From CAYRJD01 sp965247395 (GTDB lineage: Bacteria; Actinomycetota; Acidimicrobiia; Acidimicrobiales; Poriferisodalaceae), in assembly GCA_965247395.1 (NCBI GenBank), contig OZ252012.1, positions 1,612,001-1,676,000 of the forward strand: a stretch of 64,000 nucleotides of DNA. Reading direction: 5' to 3'. Every line of letters starts with the position of its first letter. The stretch's first letter is position 1. Both the position numbers and the translations under genes were made by a program. The notes under the pieces were generated by a model that saw only the letters and a program-made list of their open reading frames with translations, was not told the origin of the DNA and searched no databases. Positions 45,557 to 53,551 of the stretch are shown in pieces.

Positions 45557-46529
45557 CCAGCACCGCTTGCGTGCACACCTGTTCGGTTATCCACGGATAG
45601 GTCTGCTTTAACCCCTGTGCCAAAGAGTGCTGTGGCTCAAAGCCCAACCGCTCGATGCTGTCGTTGGAGAAGTTGCGGCTCTGAACCCCCACCGGGCCAG
45701 GCACCCACTTAGGAATGATTTTCTTGCCAGCTACCGCAGCCACCTGCGCTAAGAGCTCCTCCACGGTCACGTATTCACGCGTACCGAGATTGGTGGGTTC
45801 GCTCTGGTCGCTGTCGGTCAGCAGCCGTATGGCGGTTACTAGGTCTTCTACGTAAATAAAGCTGCGCACTGCGGTACCGTCACCCCACACCTCCACCGTG
45901 TCGTTACCGGCCACCACCGCCTCTGCCACCTTCCGGCACAGCGCCGCTGGTGCTTTCTCACGCCCACCGCGCCAAGTGCCCTCCGGCCCGTAGCAGTTTT
46001 GAAAACGAGCGATGCGTGCCTCAAAGCCGTATTCACGGCTGAACGTTGCCACCGCACGCTCTGCGTACAGCTTCTCCCAGCCGTACTCATTGTCGGGCGC
46101 GGCCGGGTAGGCGTCAGCCTCGCTGAGCGCGGGTTCGCCGGGAACCATGTCGCGATACACGCACACCGATGACGCCAGGAAGTAGCGATCAACCCCGGCA
46201 GCCGCTGCGGCTTTAGCGACGTTGAGATTGATCAGCACGTTGTTGTGCACGATTTCGGCTTCAGCGCTGCCGATGAAACCCATGCCTCCCATGTCTGCAG
46301 CTAGCTGGTACACCTCGATCGGCCTGTCTTTGTCAAGAGCAGAAAACGCAGCGCGAGCAGCGACAGGATTTCGCAGATCAATCTGCAAAAACTGTTGTGC
46401 TGCGGTTGTGCTCCACTGCGGCCGGGAGATATCAACTCCACGCACCCAGTAGCCGTCAGCGACTAGTCGTCGAACCAAGTGGGTGCCAATAAACCCGCCC
46501 GCACCGCAGACAACGGCCTGTTTTGTCAC
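45540..46529 (-). CDS. NAD-dependent nucleotide-sugar epimerase (GDP-mannose 3,5-epimerase-like)
   Basis: This 329-residue extended SDR has the cofactor motif VCGAGGFIGTHLV near residue 8 and QLAADMGGMGFIGS near 73, a segment typical of GDP-mannose 3,5-epimerase. Catalytic SSVCVYRD is near 119, the YGWEK pair near 148 and FQNCYGPEGTW near 176. It probably acts on a GDP- or dTDP-sugar for surface polysaccharide. No neighbouring glycan genes confirm the substrate. GTG start. Confidence 0.82.
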   Translation of the reverse strand: MTKQAVVCGAGGFIGTHLVRRLVADGYWVRGVDISRPQWSTTAAQQFLQIDLRNPVAARAAFSALDKDRPIEVYQLAADMGGMGFIGSAEAEIVHNNVLINLNVAKAAAAAGVDRYFLASSVCVYRDMVPGEPALSEADAYPAAPDNEYGWEKLYAERAVATFSREYGFEARIARFQNCYGPEGTWRGGREKAPAALCRKVAEAVVAGNDTVEVWGDGTAVRSFIYVEDLVTAIRLLTDSDQSEPTNLGTREYVTVEELLAQVAAVAGKKIIPKWVPGPVGVQSRNFSNDSIERLGFEPQHSLAQGLKQTYPWITEQVCTQAVLASESG

Positions 46530-46712
46530 GCTTAGACGCTACTGATGAGCAGGGCGCCGACAAGCGGTTGCATTTGCGGTTGGCATCGTTACCATCCCGC
46601 ACCCATAAGCATGGCTGAGAGGCTGCCTTGCAGATCGCGCGGATTTCGACAAGTTGTTGTTGTAGGTCAGTAGGGTCAGCGAAGCAAAGTGCTTGTACCC
46701 ACGAGGAGTGCC

Positions 46713-47648
46713 GTGGCAAAAGAGCGAGTTGAGCGAGACGAGGAAGATCTCGTTCGCATGTATCTCACTGACATTGGTCAGTACGAGCTTCTAACCAAAG
46801 AAGACGAAGTCAGGTTGGCTCAACAGATCGAAGACGGTCTGGCCGCCGGAAAACGGCTCAGTAGAAAAAAGATCACAAACACTGCCATTCGCACGCGACT
46901 GACTCGCCAGCGAAACAAGGGCACCAGAGCGGAACGTCAGTTTGTGGAGTCAAATCTGCGGCTGGTGGTGTCGATCGCTAAGAAGTACCAGGCTTCCGGC
47001 TTGCCGCTGCTTGACCTAATCCAAGAGGGAAACCTGGGATTGATGCACGCAGTAGAGAAGTTTGACTGGCGCAAGGGATTCAAGTTTTCCACCTACGCCA
47101 CTTGGTGGATCCGCCAGGCCATCACACGCGGCATTGCTAACACCGGGCGCACGATTCGGCTGCCTGTTCATGCTGGAGACACGCTCGCACGCCTGCAAAA
47201 AGCCCAGTCTCGCTTGGAGCTAAAATACGGCCGGGTGCCCACATTGGCAGAGCTGGCCATTGAAGTCGGCATGCCGGAAGACAAGGTCACCGAGGCGCTG
47301 AGATTTGCGGCTGAACCACTGTCTTTGTCTGAGCCGCTGCGTGAAGACGGCGATGCTGAGCTAGGCGATGTGGTGGAAGACAGGTCAGCCGAGTCGCCCT
47401 TTGAGGTGGCCGCGACAACGCTGCTGCCGGTGGAGATTGAACGGATGCTGCTGCCGCTAGATGAGCGTGAGCGAGACATCTTGAGGCTCCGGTTTGGTCT
47501 AGACCGAGGTGAGGCGCGCACCTTGGAAGAGGTAGGACTGACCTTTGATCTAACACGTGAGCGTGTTCGTCAAATTGAGGCACGAGCGATGTCAAAGCTG
47601 CGCCACCCCAGTTCTGACACTGGCGCGCGCGACCTCTTGTCGATGTAG
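46713..47648 (+). CDS. RNA polymerase sigma-70 family factor (group 1/2 type)
   Basis: This protein of 311 residues has region 1.2 (DLVRMYLTDIGQYELLT), region 2 with LLDLIQEGNLGLMHAVEKFDW and KFSTYATWWIRQAITR near 115-145, region 3 with LPVH and a full region 4 HTH (LEEVGLTFDLTRERVRQIEARA) near the end. The short N-terminus suggests a SigB/HrdB-paralogue (group 2) rather than the longer housekeeping factor. GTG 46713 has AGGAG 4 nt upstream; GTG 46689 is less likely. Confidence 0.9.
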   Translation: MAKERVERDEEDLVRMYLTDIGQYELLTKEDEVRLAQQIEDGLAAGKRLSRKKITNTAIRTRLTRQRNKGTRAERQFVESNLRLVVSIAKKYQASGLPLLDLIQEGNLGLMHAVEKFDWRKGFKFSTYATWWIRQAITRGIANTGRTIRLPVHAGDTLARLQKAQSRLELKYGRVPTLAELAIEVGMPEDKVTEALRFAAEPLSLSEPLREDGDAELGDVVEDRSAESPFEVAATTLLPVEIERMLLPLDERERDILRLRFGLDRGEARTLEEVGLTFDLTRERVRQIEARAMSKLRHPSSDTGARDLLSM

Positions 47649-47717
47649 CTGGCTTGGATAGCCGATCAAGTCGCTGAGCCAGATCCTTCTGTCGACGAAG
47701 CAATAAAGGAAGCGAGA

Positions 47718-48551
47718 TTGGCTGCTTTTGAGCGATACCCCGCACCCGAAAGGGTGCTGCTGTGCGGAGACCTTCACGGAGACCTTGATTGGATAGACGC
47801 TGCTATCTATGCGGCTGAGCAATCGGGCTGCGGAGTGGTGTTGCAGGTTGGTGACCTCAACTGGCGACCCGAACGGGCACAAGGCCAAGAGCTAATAGAA
47901 AAAGTGGCCAACAGTGCGCCCATGTGGTTGCTGGTGGACGGCAACCACGATAATTTGACCGATCTTGCTAAGGCCGCAGCTCCGTATCGACCGTTGGTGG
48001 GCGGCAGCGATCAAGACCCGAACGGACTCTGGGGACCGACGCAACCAATCGAGCTGAGCGACAACATTTTCTGGGCTGCGCGCGGTAGCCGTTGGAACTG
48101 GAACGGAGTTGCGTTTGGGGCGTTAGGCGGCGCTTGGTCGCCTGGCTGGTGGTTTCGCAAACGAGGTGTTGAGTGGTTCCCGCGCGAGCTCATCACACGG
48201 CGCGACCTTGAGGCGTTGGGCAGTGAACCGCTGGACGTGCTGGTGTGCCACGACGGGCCCGGAGACGTTGCGCCCGCAGTTGAGATGAAAAGATCACGCG
48301 CCCTGCGGCCATTTGACGGGCAGATCGGTGAGGGAAACCAGCGACGCATTCAAACGGCTGCTCAGCGCACCAGGCCGCAGCTGTTTGTTCACGGGCATTG
48401 GCACGTGCGACACTCAACTACTTGGCACGCTCCCTGGGGCGAATGTCGGGTTGAGGGACTGGGCTCTGATCTGCGCCCAGACGCATTTGCGGTCCTTGAT
48501 TTAGCGACGCTGAGCGTGACCCAACCAGTCGAGGTTGCTGTAGCGGTTTAG
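47718..48551 (+). CDS. Metallophosphoesterase
   Basis: This 277-residue calcineurin-like phosphoesterase has the metal motifs in order: LCGDLHGD near residue 16, VGDLN near 42, DGNHDN near 73, CHDGPGD near 175 and HGHWHVRHS near 225. The TTG start is supported by AAAGGA 7 nt upstream. The frame is open back to the sigma-factor stop at 47648 and the extra codons look protein-like, but none of them is a normal start. Substrate unknown. Confidence 0.87.
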   Translation: MAAFERYPAPERVLLCGDLHGDLDWIDAAIYAAEQSGCGVVLQVGDLNWRPERAQGQELIEKVANSAPMWLLVDGNHDNLTDLAKAAAPYRPLVGGSDQDPNGLWGPTQPIELSDNIFWAARGSRWNWNGVAFGALGGAWSPGWWFRKRGVEWFPRELITRRDLEALGSEPLDVLVCHDGPGDVAPAVEMKRSRALRPFDGQIGEGNQRRIQTAAQRTRPQLFVHGHWHVRHSTTWHAPWGECRVEGLGSDLRPDAFAVLDLATLSVTQPVEVAVAV

Positions 48552-48625
48552 TGGCTTAGTCGGGCTCTTTTTGAGAGCGTCATGGCCTTAAGGTTTTGCC
48601 AGTGACCAACGAGGACAGTTTTTGG

Positions 48626-49534
48626 CTACGTTTCGGCATCTTGCCCTCGTAGCTCGCGTGTCACGGGTGCTGCGCTCGGCAGCGGGAGCCGTGGTTCATA
48701 TTTCTCCGCAAATCGCTTACTTTCGCCGTCCTTCATTGCGTACATCGCCGCCGCTTGCCAAGCTATAAATCTACCCCAACCGCTATACCTGTCGCCACCA
48801 ACGAAGGCTCGAGTCAGTGCCCTAGTGAAAGCGCTGAAATAGAGATACTCATTCGCCCTTGCTTCCCTTGTAAGGGAGTCGATTTTGCGGATCTTGTTCA
48901 CCATCTCGGCCCGCAATTTACCCTCGATCGGTAAGTCGAGTAGCTTTACCGCAGCTGGTCGCAGCTGCTCTTCGTCCGGTTCGCTTGGCAAACCCGGCAC
49001 CCACCGACGTTCCAGTTCTCGGCACCATGTTTCGACCTCCACCTCATCTGCCGGCCAGTAGTAGACCTCGAGGAGCTGGTCGAAGCAGGCCATATCGATG
49101 GTGTCTAGATACTGGTCCCCAGTCCAACAAGTCATGTGGGAGTCGCGAGACTGGTACTTGTGCTGGCAGATCAAGAGCGGCACTTTCGGTAAAATCTCGC
49201 TTAGATACTCGACGTCTGGTTCCTAGCGTCCATCCCATGCGACTTTTCGGTGCCCGTTAACGCTCACCGCTTTCGGAGACCAGAACGAGACCTGTTGCAG
49301 TCCGAGTTCCTCGATCGCTCCCGCCACCGCTACTGATGGCACTACCAGATTGCAGTCCTCCTCTCAGTCCACCATTGTCTGAAAATTATTACGATCGAGC
49401 CAGGCGTTCATTAAGGGGAGAACCATCGCCTCCATCTCGTCGTGGTCTTTGCGGGTGAAATGTGCGAGCGCTCGGATGACGCAGTCGCCAGCAATCCCGG
49501 TTTTGTATTTGGGTTGCCCTCCGTCAGGTTTCAT
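48626..49534 (-). pseudogene. 302-codon gene interrupted by in-frame TGA and TAG
   Basis: From ATG 49534 to the stop at 48626 the minus-strand frame is continuous except for TGA at codon 57 (49366-49364) and TAG at codon 104 (49225-49223). There is no frameshift. The pieces read as one protein: an N-terminal YKTGIAGDCVIRALAHFT motif, then WSPKAVSVNGH, LPKVPLLICQHKY, a DSHMTCW His and a YLDTID segment. The GDC...H...D spacing recalls a family of small hypothetical proteins with a possible Cys-His-Asp site (inference). The 185-residue tail alone (GTG 49183) could still be translated. Two nonsense point mutations are the simplest explanation. Confidence 0.7.
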
Positions 49535-49615
49535 CTACTCAAGAGGGGCCTGATTGGGTGGTTGGTCGAGTGCCATTAGGGAGCTTTGCCTGGCTCTTAT
49601 TGCCAGGGCGTGTGG

Positions 49616-49693
49616 CTAAGCGTCTGAAAGGCGACGAGCGATGATGACGATTAGTGCGCCGATAATCACGGCAAGAAGCAGCTTTTTCTTCAT
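49616..49693 (-). CDS. 25-residue single-helix membrane peptide
   Basis: ATG 49693 opens a 25-codon frame: a Lys-rich start (MKKK), about 17 hydrophobic residues (Leu/Ala/Val/Ile) and a basic ARRLSDA tail. An AAGGAA ribosome site lies about 5 nt upstream, stronger than for most genes here. Very short Lys-start membrane peptides of this form are common in actinobacteria. It lies between selC and the broken gene on the same strand. Confidence 0.55.
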   Translation of the reverse strand: MKKKLLLAVIIGALIVIIARRLSDA

Positions 49694-49813
49694 ATTCGTT
49701 CCTTCGATTTTTTCGTGGTCTAGGCGGCCACGAATGCAGCCCTCTAACTCAGCATGCTAGCTACCAACCGCCGCCGCAACGCCTGGCCCGTTAACTAGGC
49801 GAGCCCTGCGGGA

Positions 49814-49921
49814 CAAGCCAGCAGCTGAGGCTGGCGCTAGCCCTGGATCCGGTGCCGGTTGTGACATCGCTTGCGGTTGTGTCGCCAAGCCAGCAGCTGA
49901 GGCTGCCGCTAGCCCTGGATC
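49814..49921. repeat. Paired 36-bp direct repeat downstream of selC
   Basis: Bases 49814-49849 and 49886-49921 match at 35 of 36 positions (starting CAAGCCAGCAGCTGAGG), separated by 36 bp of unrelated sequence, so the period is 72 bp. They lie 3' of the tRNA-Sec gene, ending 12 bp from its CCA end. Recombination between them would delete 72 bp. Confidence 0.9.
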
Positions 49922-49932
49922 GACCAGCAAAG

Positions 49933-50028
49933 TGGCGGAGGTGGACGGGAATCGAACCCGCCGAACGGGGGTCTCCCGTCCCAACCGCTTTGAAGGCGGC
50001 GGAGCCCACCAGGCGCTCAGACACCTCC
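49933..50028 (-). tRNA. selC: tRNA-Sec (TCA), selenocysteine tRNA
   Basis: This 96-nt tRNA has a long variable arm and anticodon TCA (plus-strand 49991-49993) in the loop CTTCAAA. The acceptor GGAGGTG pairs with CACCTCC, the D arm begins GAGCGCC, the T arm has GGTTCGATTCC and the CCA is encoded. It reads UGA. Together with selA and selB in this window it completes most of the selenocysteine apparatus, although it is 13 kb from them. Confidence 0.96.
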
Positions 50029-50130
50029 GCCGCAAGCTTGCCATGACATAGCTGCCTCGCCAACAAAAAATACCTGACGACCCGCAGCTGACGCCGTGGT
50101 AATAACTCTGGTGAATCACCTCCCTGCATT

Positions 50131-50180
50131 GCCCGAATCGGGCTTGCCCTAACTGGGCAAGCCGTAACTGGGCCAATTTT
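50131..50180 (+). promoter_or_regulatory. Overlapping hairpins upstream of the Tad operon, possible attenuator
   Basis: GCCCG-AAT-CGGGC (50131-50143) and GGCTTGCCC-TAACT-GGGCAAGCC (50141-50163) are perfect stems sharing GGC, so only one can form at a time. A run of five T follows at about 50176. The next gene on this strand starts at 50225, and no plus-strand gene ends within 1.5 kb upstream, so it is more likely a leader element than a terminator. The T-run is 12 nt from the stem, which weakens the reading. The rest of the 50029-50224 gap shows nothing else. Confidence 0.3.
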
Positions 50181-50224
50181 TAGAGACCTGGCCTTTTGGT
50201 CAGTAGTTCAGTAGTGAGGTATTC

Positions 50225-50857
50225 ATGTTGTTTGCGTATGTAGGAGCCAAAGGCGGGGTTGGCACCACCACCGCTGCGGTGATGGCAGCGTCCGGGGCGG
50301 CTCGGAAAGGGCGTGAGGTGGTGCTGGTCGATTTGACCGGAGACATCGCCGTCACGGTGGGCGTTAGCACGGGCCTAGACGGCATAGCTGACTGGGCGAG
50401 GGCGGATGATCTATCTCTAGGCGCCGCAGATGCCCTGCAGGTTGAGCTAAACGATCAGGTGGCTCTATTACCACGCGGCAAGGGTGAGTTTGATCAAGCT
50501 CGCTTAGCAACCCTGTGGTCCTTGCTATGCGGTAAACCACAGGTGGTCATTATCGATGCGGGAAGTGGAGCCGCGGCGGTCGAGTTGGTGGGTGATGACA
50601 GCGTTCGGCGAGTAATGGTGGTTACTACTTGCTATTGCGCCGTGTACCGAGCCGCCCGGATGGCAAGCCAAATCGACGACATGGTGGTGATGGCCGACCC
50701 GACGCGCTCTCTAACCGTGGAAGACGTGGAGGGCGGCGTTGGCAAAAACGCAGCGGTTGCCTTCGCGCTTGATCCTGCTATCGCTCGCTGGGGCGACGCC
50801 GGGCTACTGCTTGACAGGTCGTACAGGCTGTCGAAACCACTCGACGAGTTGCTGTGA
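50225..50857 (+). CDS. CpaE/Ssd-like MinD-family ATPase of the Tad locus
   Basis: This 210-residue ParA/MinD-type protein starts FAYVGAKGGVGTTTAA, a deviant Walker A, with VLVDLTGD near residue 36 and VVIIDAGSG near 110. It is shorter than Ssd/CpaE proteins because the N-terminal receiver-like part is missing. It lies first in a pilus operon and would position the assembly machine. GAGG lies 6 nt before the ATG. It overlaps tadA by 4 bp (GTGA). Confidence 0.8.
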   Translation: MLFAYVGAKGGVGTTTAAVMAASGAARKGREVVLVDLTGDIAVTVGVSTGLDGIADWARADDLSLGAADALQVELNDQVALLPRGKGEFDQARLATLWSLLCGKPQVVIIDAGSGAAAVELVGDDSVRRVMVVTTCYCAVYRAARMASQIDDMVVMADPTRSLTVEDVEGGVGKNAAVAFALDPAIARWGDAGLLLDRSYRLSKPLDELL

Positions 50858-51885
50858 CTGCTGCTGAGAGCTCCTTGCTGGAATCAATTCACGAGAGCTT
50901 CTTGCCCGGCGCAGATCCAAAGCCACGCACGGTGGCTGCGGTCGTGGATGTTGCAGCTCCGCTGCTGGGTCGGGCCAATGCGGCCGAGATGGTGTCCGAA
51001 GTGTTGGCTCGGTTGGCTGGCACCGGACCTCTGGCGCAGCTATGGGACGACGAAGAAATCACCGAGGTAATGATCAACGGTTCCGGGCCGGTGAGCATCG
51101 AGCGGCGCGGCGAGCTGAGTGAGATCGGTCGTGTAAGCCAAGTCGAAGTTGAGCGCCTCGTGGAGTATCTCCTAGGTCCAACCGGTAGACGAGCAGACCG
51201 GCTTAGCCCGATCGTTGATGTGCGCCTAGACGATCGCACGCGTTGCAACATTTCCGTCCCGCCCGTTGCGGTGGATGGTCCGTACATCACCTTGCGACGC
51301 TTTCCGTCAACTGCGCGACAGCTGGGCGAGCTAGCCGACAACGAAACTCAAAGCCAACTGCAGTCGTTGCTAAGTACCGGCGCAAATCTGCTGGTCTTCG
51401 GACCCACCAGCACAGGGAAGACCTCGTTGCTAGCGAGCTTGCTGGCGGCAGTACCCGCTAGCGAACGCATCGTGGTTGTCGAAGAAGCCGCAGAACTGCC
51501 GCGACTGCACTCCAACGTGATTCGCCTAGAGGGTCAGCCACCAAACATCGATGGCAAGGGAGGGGTGTCGATGTCGCAGCTGGTGAAAAGTGCGCTGCGA
51601 ATGCGGCCAGATCGCATCATTCTCGGCGAGGTAAGAGGCGCCGAAGCGGCCGACTTGTTGCAGGCTCTAACCACAGGGCACCGTGGTTCGTTAAGCACGA
51701 TTCACGCCAACAGCGCCGAACATGCTCTCTGGCGACTGGAACAGCTAGCTCGTCAAGGGGGAGCCACGGGTGATGTGGGCGAACACATTCGCTCGGTGAT
51801 TGATGTCTTTGTGCATATGGCCAGGTCCGCGGATGGGTCTCGTCGTGTGGTGGACGTGCGAGAAATAGCAGCGGTGCCTGCCTAG
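50854..51885 (+). CDS. tadA: Tad pilus assembly ATPase TadA/CpaF
   Basis: This 343-residue secretion ATPase of the VirB11/PulE class has a Walker A FGPTSTGKTSLLA near residue 181, an Asp box VVVEEAAELP near 208 and Walker B RPDRIILGEVRGAEAADLLQA near 249, followed by the His box in TGHRGSLSTIHAN. It drives extension of Flp pili. It is tightly coupled to the genes on both sides. Confidence 0.92.
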   Translation: MTAAESSLLESIHESFLPGADPKPRTVAAVVDVAAPLLGRANAAEMVSEVLARLAGTGPLAQLWDDEEITEVMINGSGPVSIERRGELSEIGRVSQVEVERLVEYLLGPTGRRADRLSPIVDVRLDDRTRCNISVPPVAVDGPYITLRRFPSTARQLGELADNETQSQLQSLLSTGANLLVFGPTSTGKTSLLASLLAAVPASERIVVVEEAAELPRLHSNVIRLEGQPPNIDGKGGVSMSQLVKSALRMRPDRIILGEVRGAEAADLLQALTTGHRGSLSTIHANSAEHALWRLEQLARQGGATGDVGEHIRSVIDVFVHMARSADGSRRVVDVREIAAVPA

Positions 51886-52583
51886 TGCTGATGGCCTTGC
51901 TAGCGATCTTGGGTTGCGGTGCACTCACTTCACCTAAGCGCCGGCGCCTTATCGCGATCTGGCTGAGAAGGCGACGACTTCGGCGACAGGCCCACAAGAG
52001 AGCCGGCCACATTGGTGAGTACTGCGCTGACATTGCTCGCCGACTTCACGCCGGTGAGACCCTGCTACAGGCCATGACTGCCAATCGGGATGACACCAGC
52101 CACAACAGTGCTAATCACAACAGTGTTAGCCAGAGCAATGCCAGTCAGAGCAGTGCATTAAGCGAGCCGATCGGTCAGCTGTTTGACGAACACAATCGAG
52201 GCGTCACTCTTGCTCGTGCAACTGCGCGTTGGGCCGAACGTGACGGTACCGAAGAGACCGCTTTGCTCCGTACCGCTGTGGTGTTAGCCACCCAGCAGGT
52301 GGGCGCCGACCCAGCGCTGTTTGATCATGTCGCGCGCACAATCAGCTCACGTGAAGAACTAGTAGCCGATGCACACGTGCAGGTAGCGCAAGCACGTGCG
52401 TCCATCTGGGTTGTGGCTGCTTTGCCGTGGGCCATAGCCGTGGTGCTGGTGGCCGAAGGCGGTGCGGCCGCTCAGGTGCTGCTTGGCACGGCGTTGGGCC
52501 GTCTTTGCATTTTTGCTGCGGCAGTAATGGAGCTAACCGGTGTCGGTTGGATGCGCTGGCTGATTAGCCGAGCCGTGCCATGA
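51885..52583 (+). CDS. tadB: Tad pilus inner-membrane protein TadB-like
   Basis: This 232-residue protein has an N-terminal hydrophobic stretch, a basic loop (RRRLIAIWLRRRRLRR), a GspF-like cytoplasmic helical domain and two C-terminal helices. LFDEHNRGVTLARATARWAE near residue 100 matches TadB/F-type bundles. A Ser/Asn/His repeat of about 20 residues is inserted near residues 68-92. It overlaps tadA by one base and tadC by 4 bp. Confidence 0.78.
   Translation: MLMALLAILGCGALTSPKRRRLIAIWLRRRRLRRQAHKRAGHIGEYCADIARRLHAGETLLQAMTANRDDTSHNSANHNSVSQSNASQSSALSEPIGQLFDEHNRGVTLARATARWAERDGTEETALLRTAVVLATQQVGADPALFDHVARTISSREELVADAHVQVAQARASIWVVAALPWAIAVVLVAEGGAAAQVLLGTALGRLCIFAAAVMELTGVGWMRWLISRAVP
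52101..52160. repeat. In-frame 15-bp degenerate repeat in tadB
   Basis: Four consecutive 15-bp units beginning CACAACAGTG, CACAACAGTG, CAGAGCAATG and CAGAGCAGTG encode a Ser/Asn/His/Gln stretch inside the cytoplasmic domain. This is the same type of in-frame expansion seen in menD, menC and nadE. Confidence 0.8.
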
Positions 52584-53218
52584 GCCTTTCTTTTTTGCCA
52601 CCAATGTTGGTTACCGCCGGGGTTGGCTGTGTCGGCTGGTTTACGCGACCCAATCTCGCTCGCCGTCGTGCCACCGAGAATCTGTTCGCACATGCAACGA
52701 CCGCTCCCAGGCTTGCTGCTACTTCTTTAGGCAGCCGATCTTCCAAGAGCCCGCTAGCCAGTGAAACCATCTCAGCCAAGACGGCCTACCGGCTAGCGGT
52801 TGAGCTGAGCGTAATAGTCGACATTGTCATGGTGGGAGTGTCGTCGGGTCTGTCGGTCTTAGCTGCTTTGCAGCTAGCTGCGCGTGACGGTCCAGCTCGC
52901 CTTGGACAACGCCTCGGTGCGTTGCTTGAGCAAGACGATCTGCCATTGGCTGACGCATTGGGCGAGTTCGGCCGTTACTGCGGTCCGCGCGCCAAGCCGT
53001 TCGTGGAGGTGCTTGCCTCTTCAATCCGCTATGGCATCCCTCTGGTGCCCGCGTTGGAGCGCATCCAACACGAACTGCGAGAGGAAACCCGTCGTCGTAT
53101 CGACAAGCGTGTTCGTCAACTGCCAGTGCTGATGTTGTTTCCACTGATCTTTTGTGTGCTGCCAGCACTGGGCTTGGTTGGTGTGGTGCCGGTGTTGGTT
53201 GCTGCCTTCCAGCTGTGA
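52580..53218 (+). CDS. tadC: Tad pilus inner-membrane protein TadC-like
   Basis: This 212-residue protein has a GspF/TadC fold. It has an N-terminal hydrophobic segment, the helical block VDIVMVGVSSGLSVLAALQLAAR near residue 78, a LADALGEFGRYCGPRAKPF loop near 124 and C-terminal RQLPVLMLFPLIFCVLPALGLVGV membrane helices. It partners TadB as the pilus platform. ATG 52580 overlaps the tadB stop. Confidence 0.82.
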   Translation: MSLSFLPPMLVTAGVGCVGWFTRPNLARRRATENLFAHATTAPRLAATSLGSRSSKSPLASETISAKTAYRLAVELSVIVDIVMVGVSSGLSVLAALQLAARDGPARLGQRLGALLEQDDLPLADALGEFGRYCGPRAKPFVEVLASSIRYGIPLVPALERIQHELREETRRRIDKRVRQLPVLMLFPLIFCVLPALGLVGVVPVLVAAFQL

Positions 53219-53358
53219 AGGCCAGGTTGCTTTGTTGTTGCTTTAGTTCTCTTTTCCGTTTCACTTCCGCTGTCTCGCTTCCCACTGTCTGGCATTCGTG
53301 CACCAGGCATATCAAAACCATGCACAAAAACCATGCACAAGAAAACAGAGAAATTGCC

Positions 53359-53541
53359 ATGAACGACAACACCCACCCTTTCAACCATGACCAAACCGGT
53401 CAGACCACCGCTGAGTACGCCTTGCTGACAGGGGCTATTGCGTTGGTGATCGCTGCGGTAGCGGCTTGGGCAGCCAGCACAGGCAAGATCAGTCGATTGC
53501 TTGACGTGGTATTCAACTATCTGGTCAACGCAGTCTCATGA
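53359..53541 (+). CDS. flp: Flp-type pilin precursor
   Basis: This 60-residue prepilin has a hydrophilic leader (NDNTHPFNHDQTGQ), the T-T-A-E-Y-A processing-site pattern and a hydrophobic helix of about 22 residues. The Glu-Tyr pair after the cleavage region is typical of Flp pilins, cut by a TadV/PilD-type peptidase not seen here. The longer upstream frame lacks this structure, so ATG 53359 is chosen. It is the only Flp gene in the locus. Confidence 0.8.
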   Translation: MNDNTHPFNHDQTGQTTAEYALLTGAIALVIAAVAAWAASTGKISRLLDVVFNYLVNAVS

Positions 53542-53551
53542 GCGTTCCCGC

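Noticed and set aside
49364..49366. TGA codon near selC as a selenocysteine codon
   Set aside because: A second in-frame stop (TAG) follows 47 codons later and I see no convincing SECIS stem-loop just after the TGA, so pseudogenisation is simpler.
48552..50224. Mobile island inserted at selC
   Set aside because: A broken gene and direct repeats sit beside the tRNA, but no integrase, transposase or copied tRNA end is visible.
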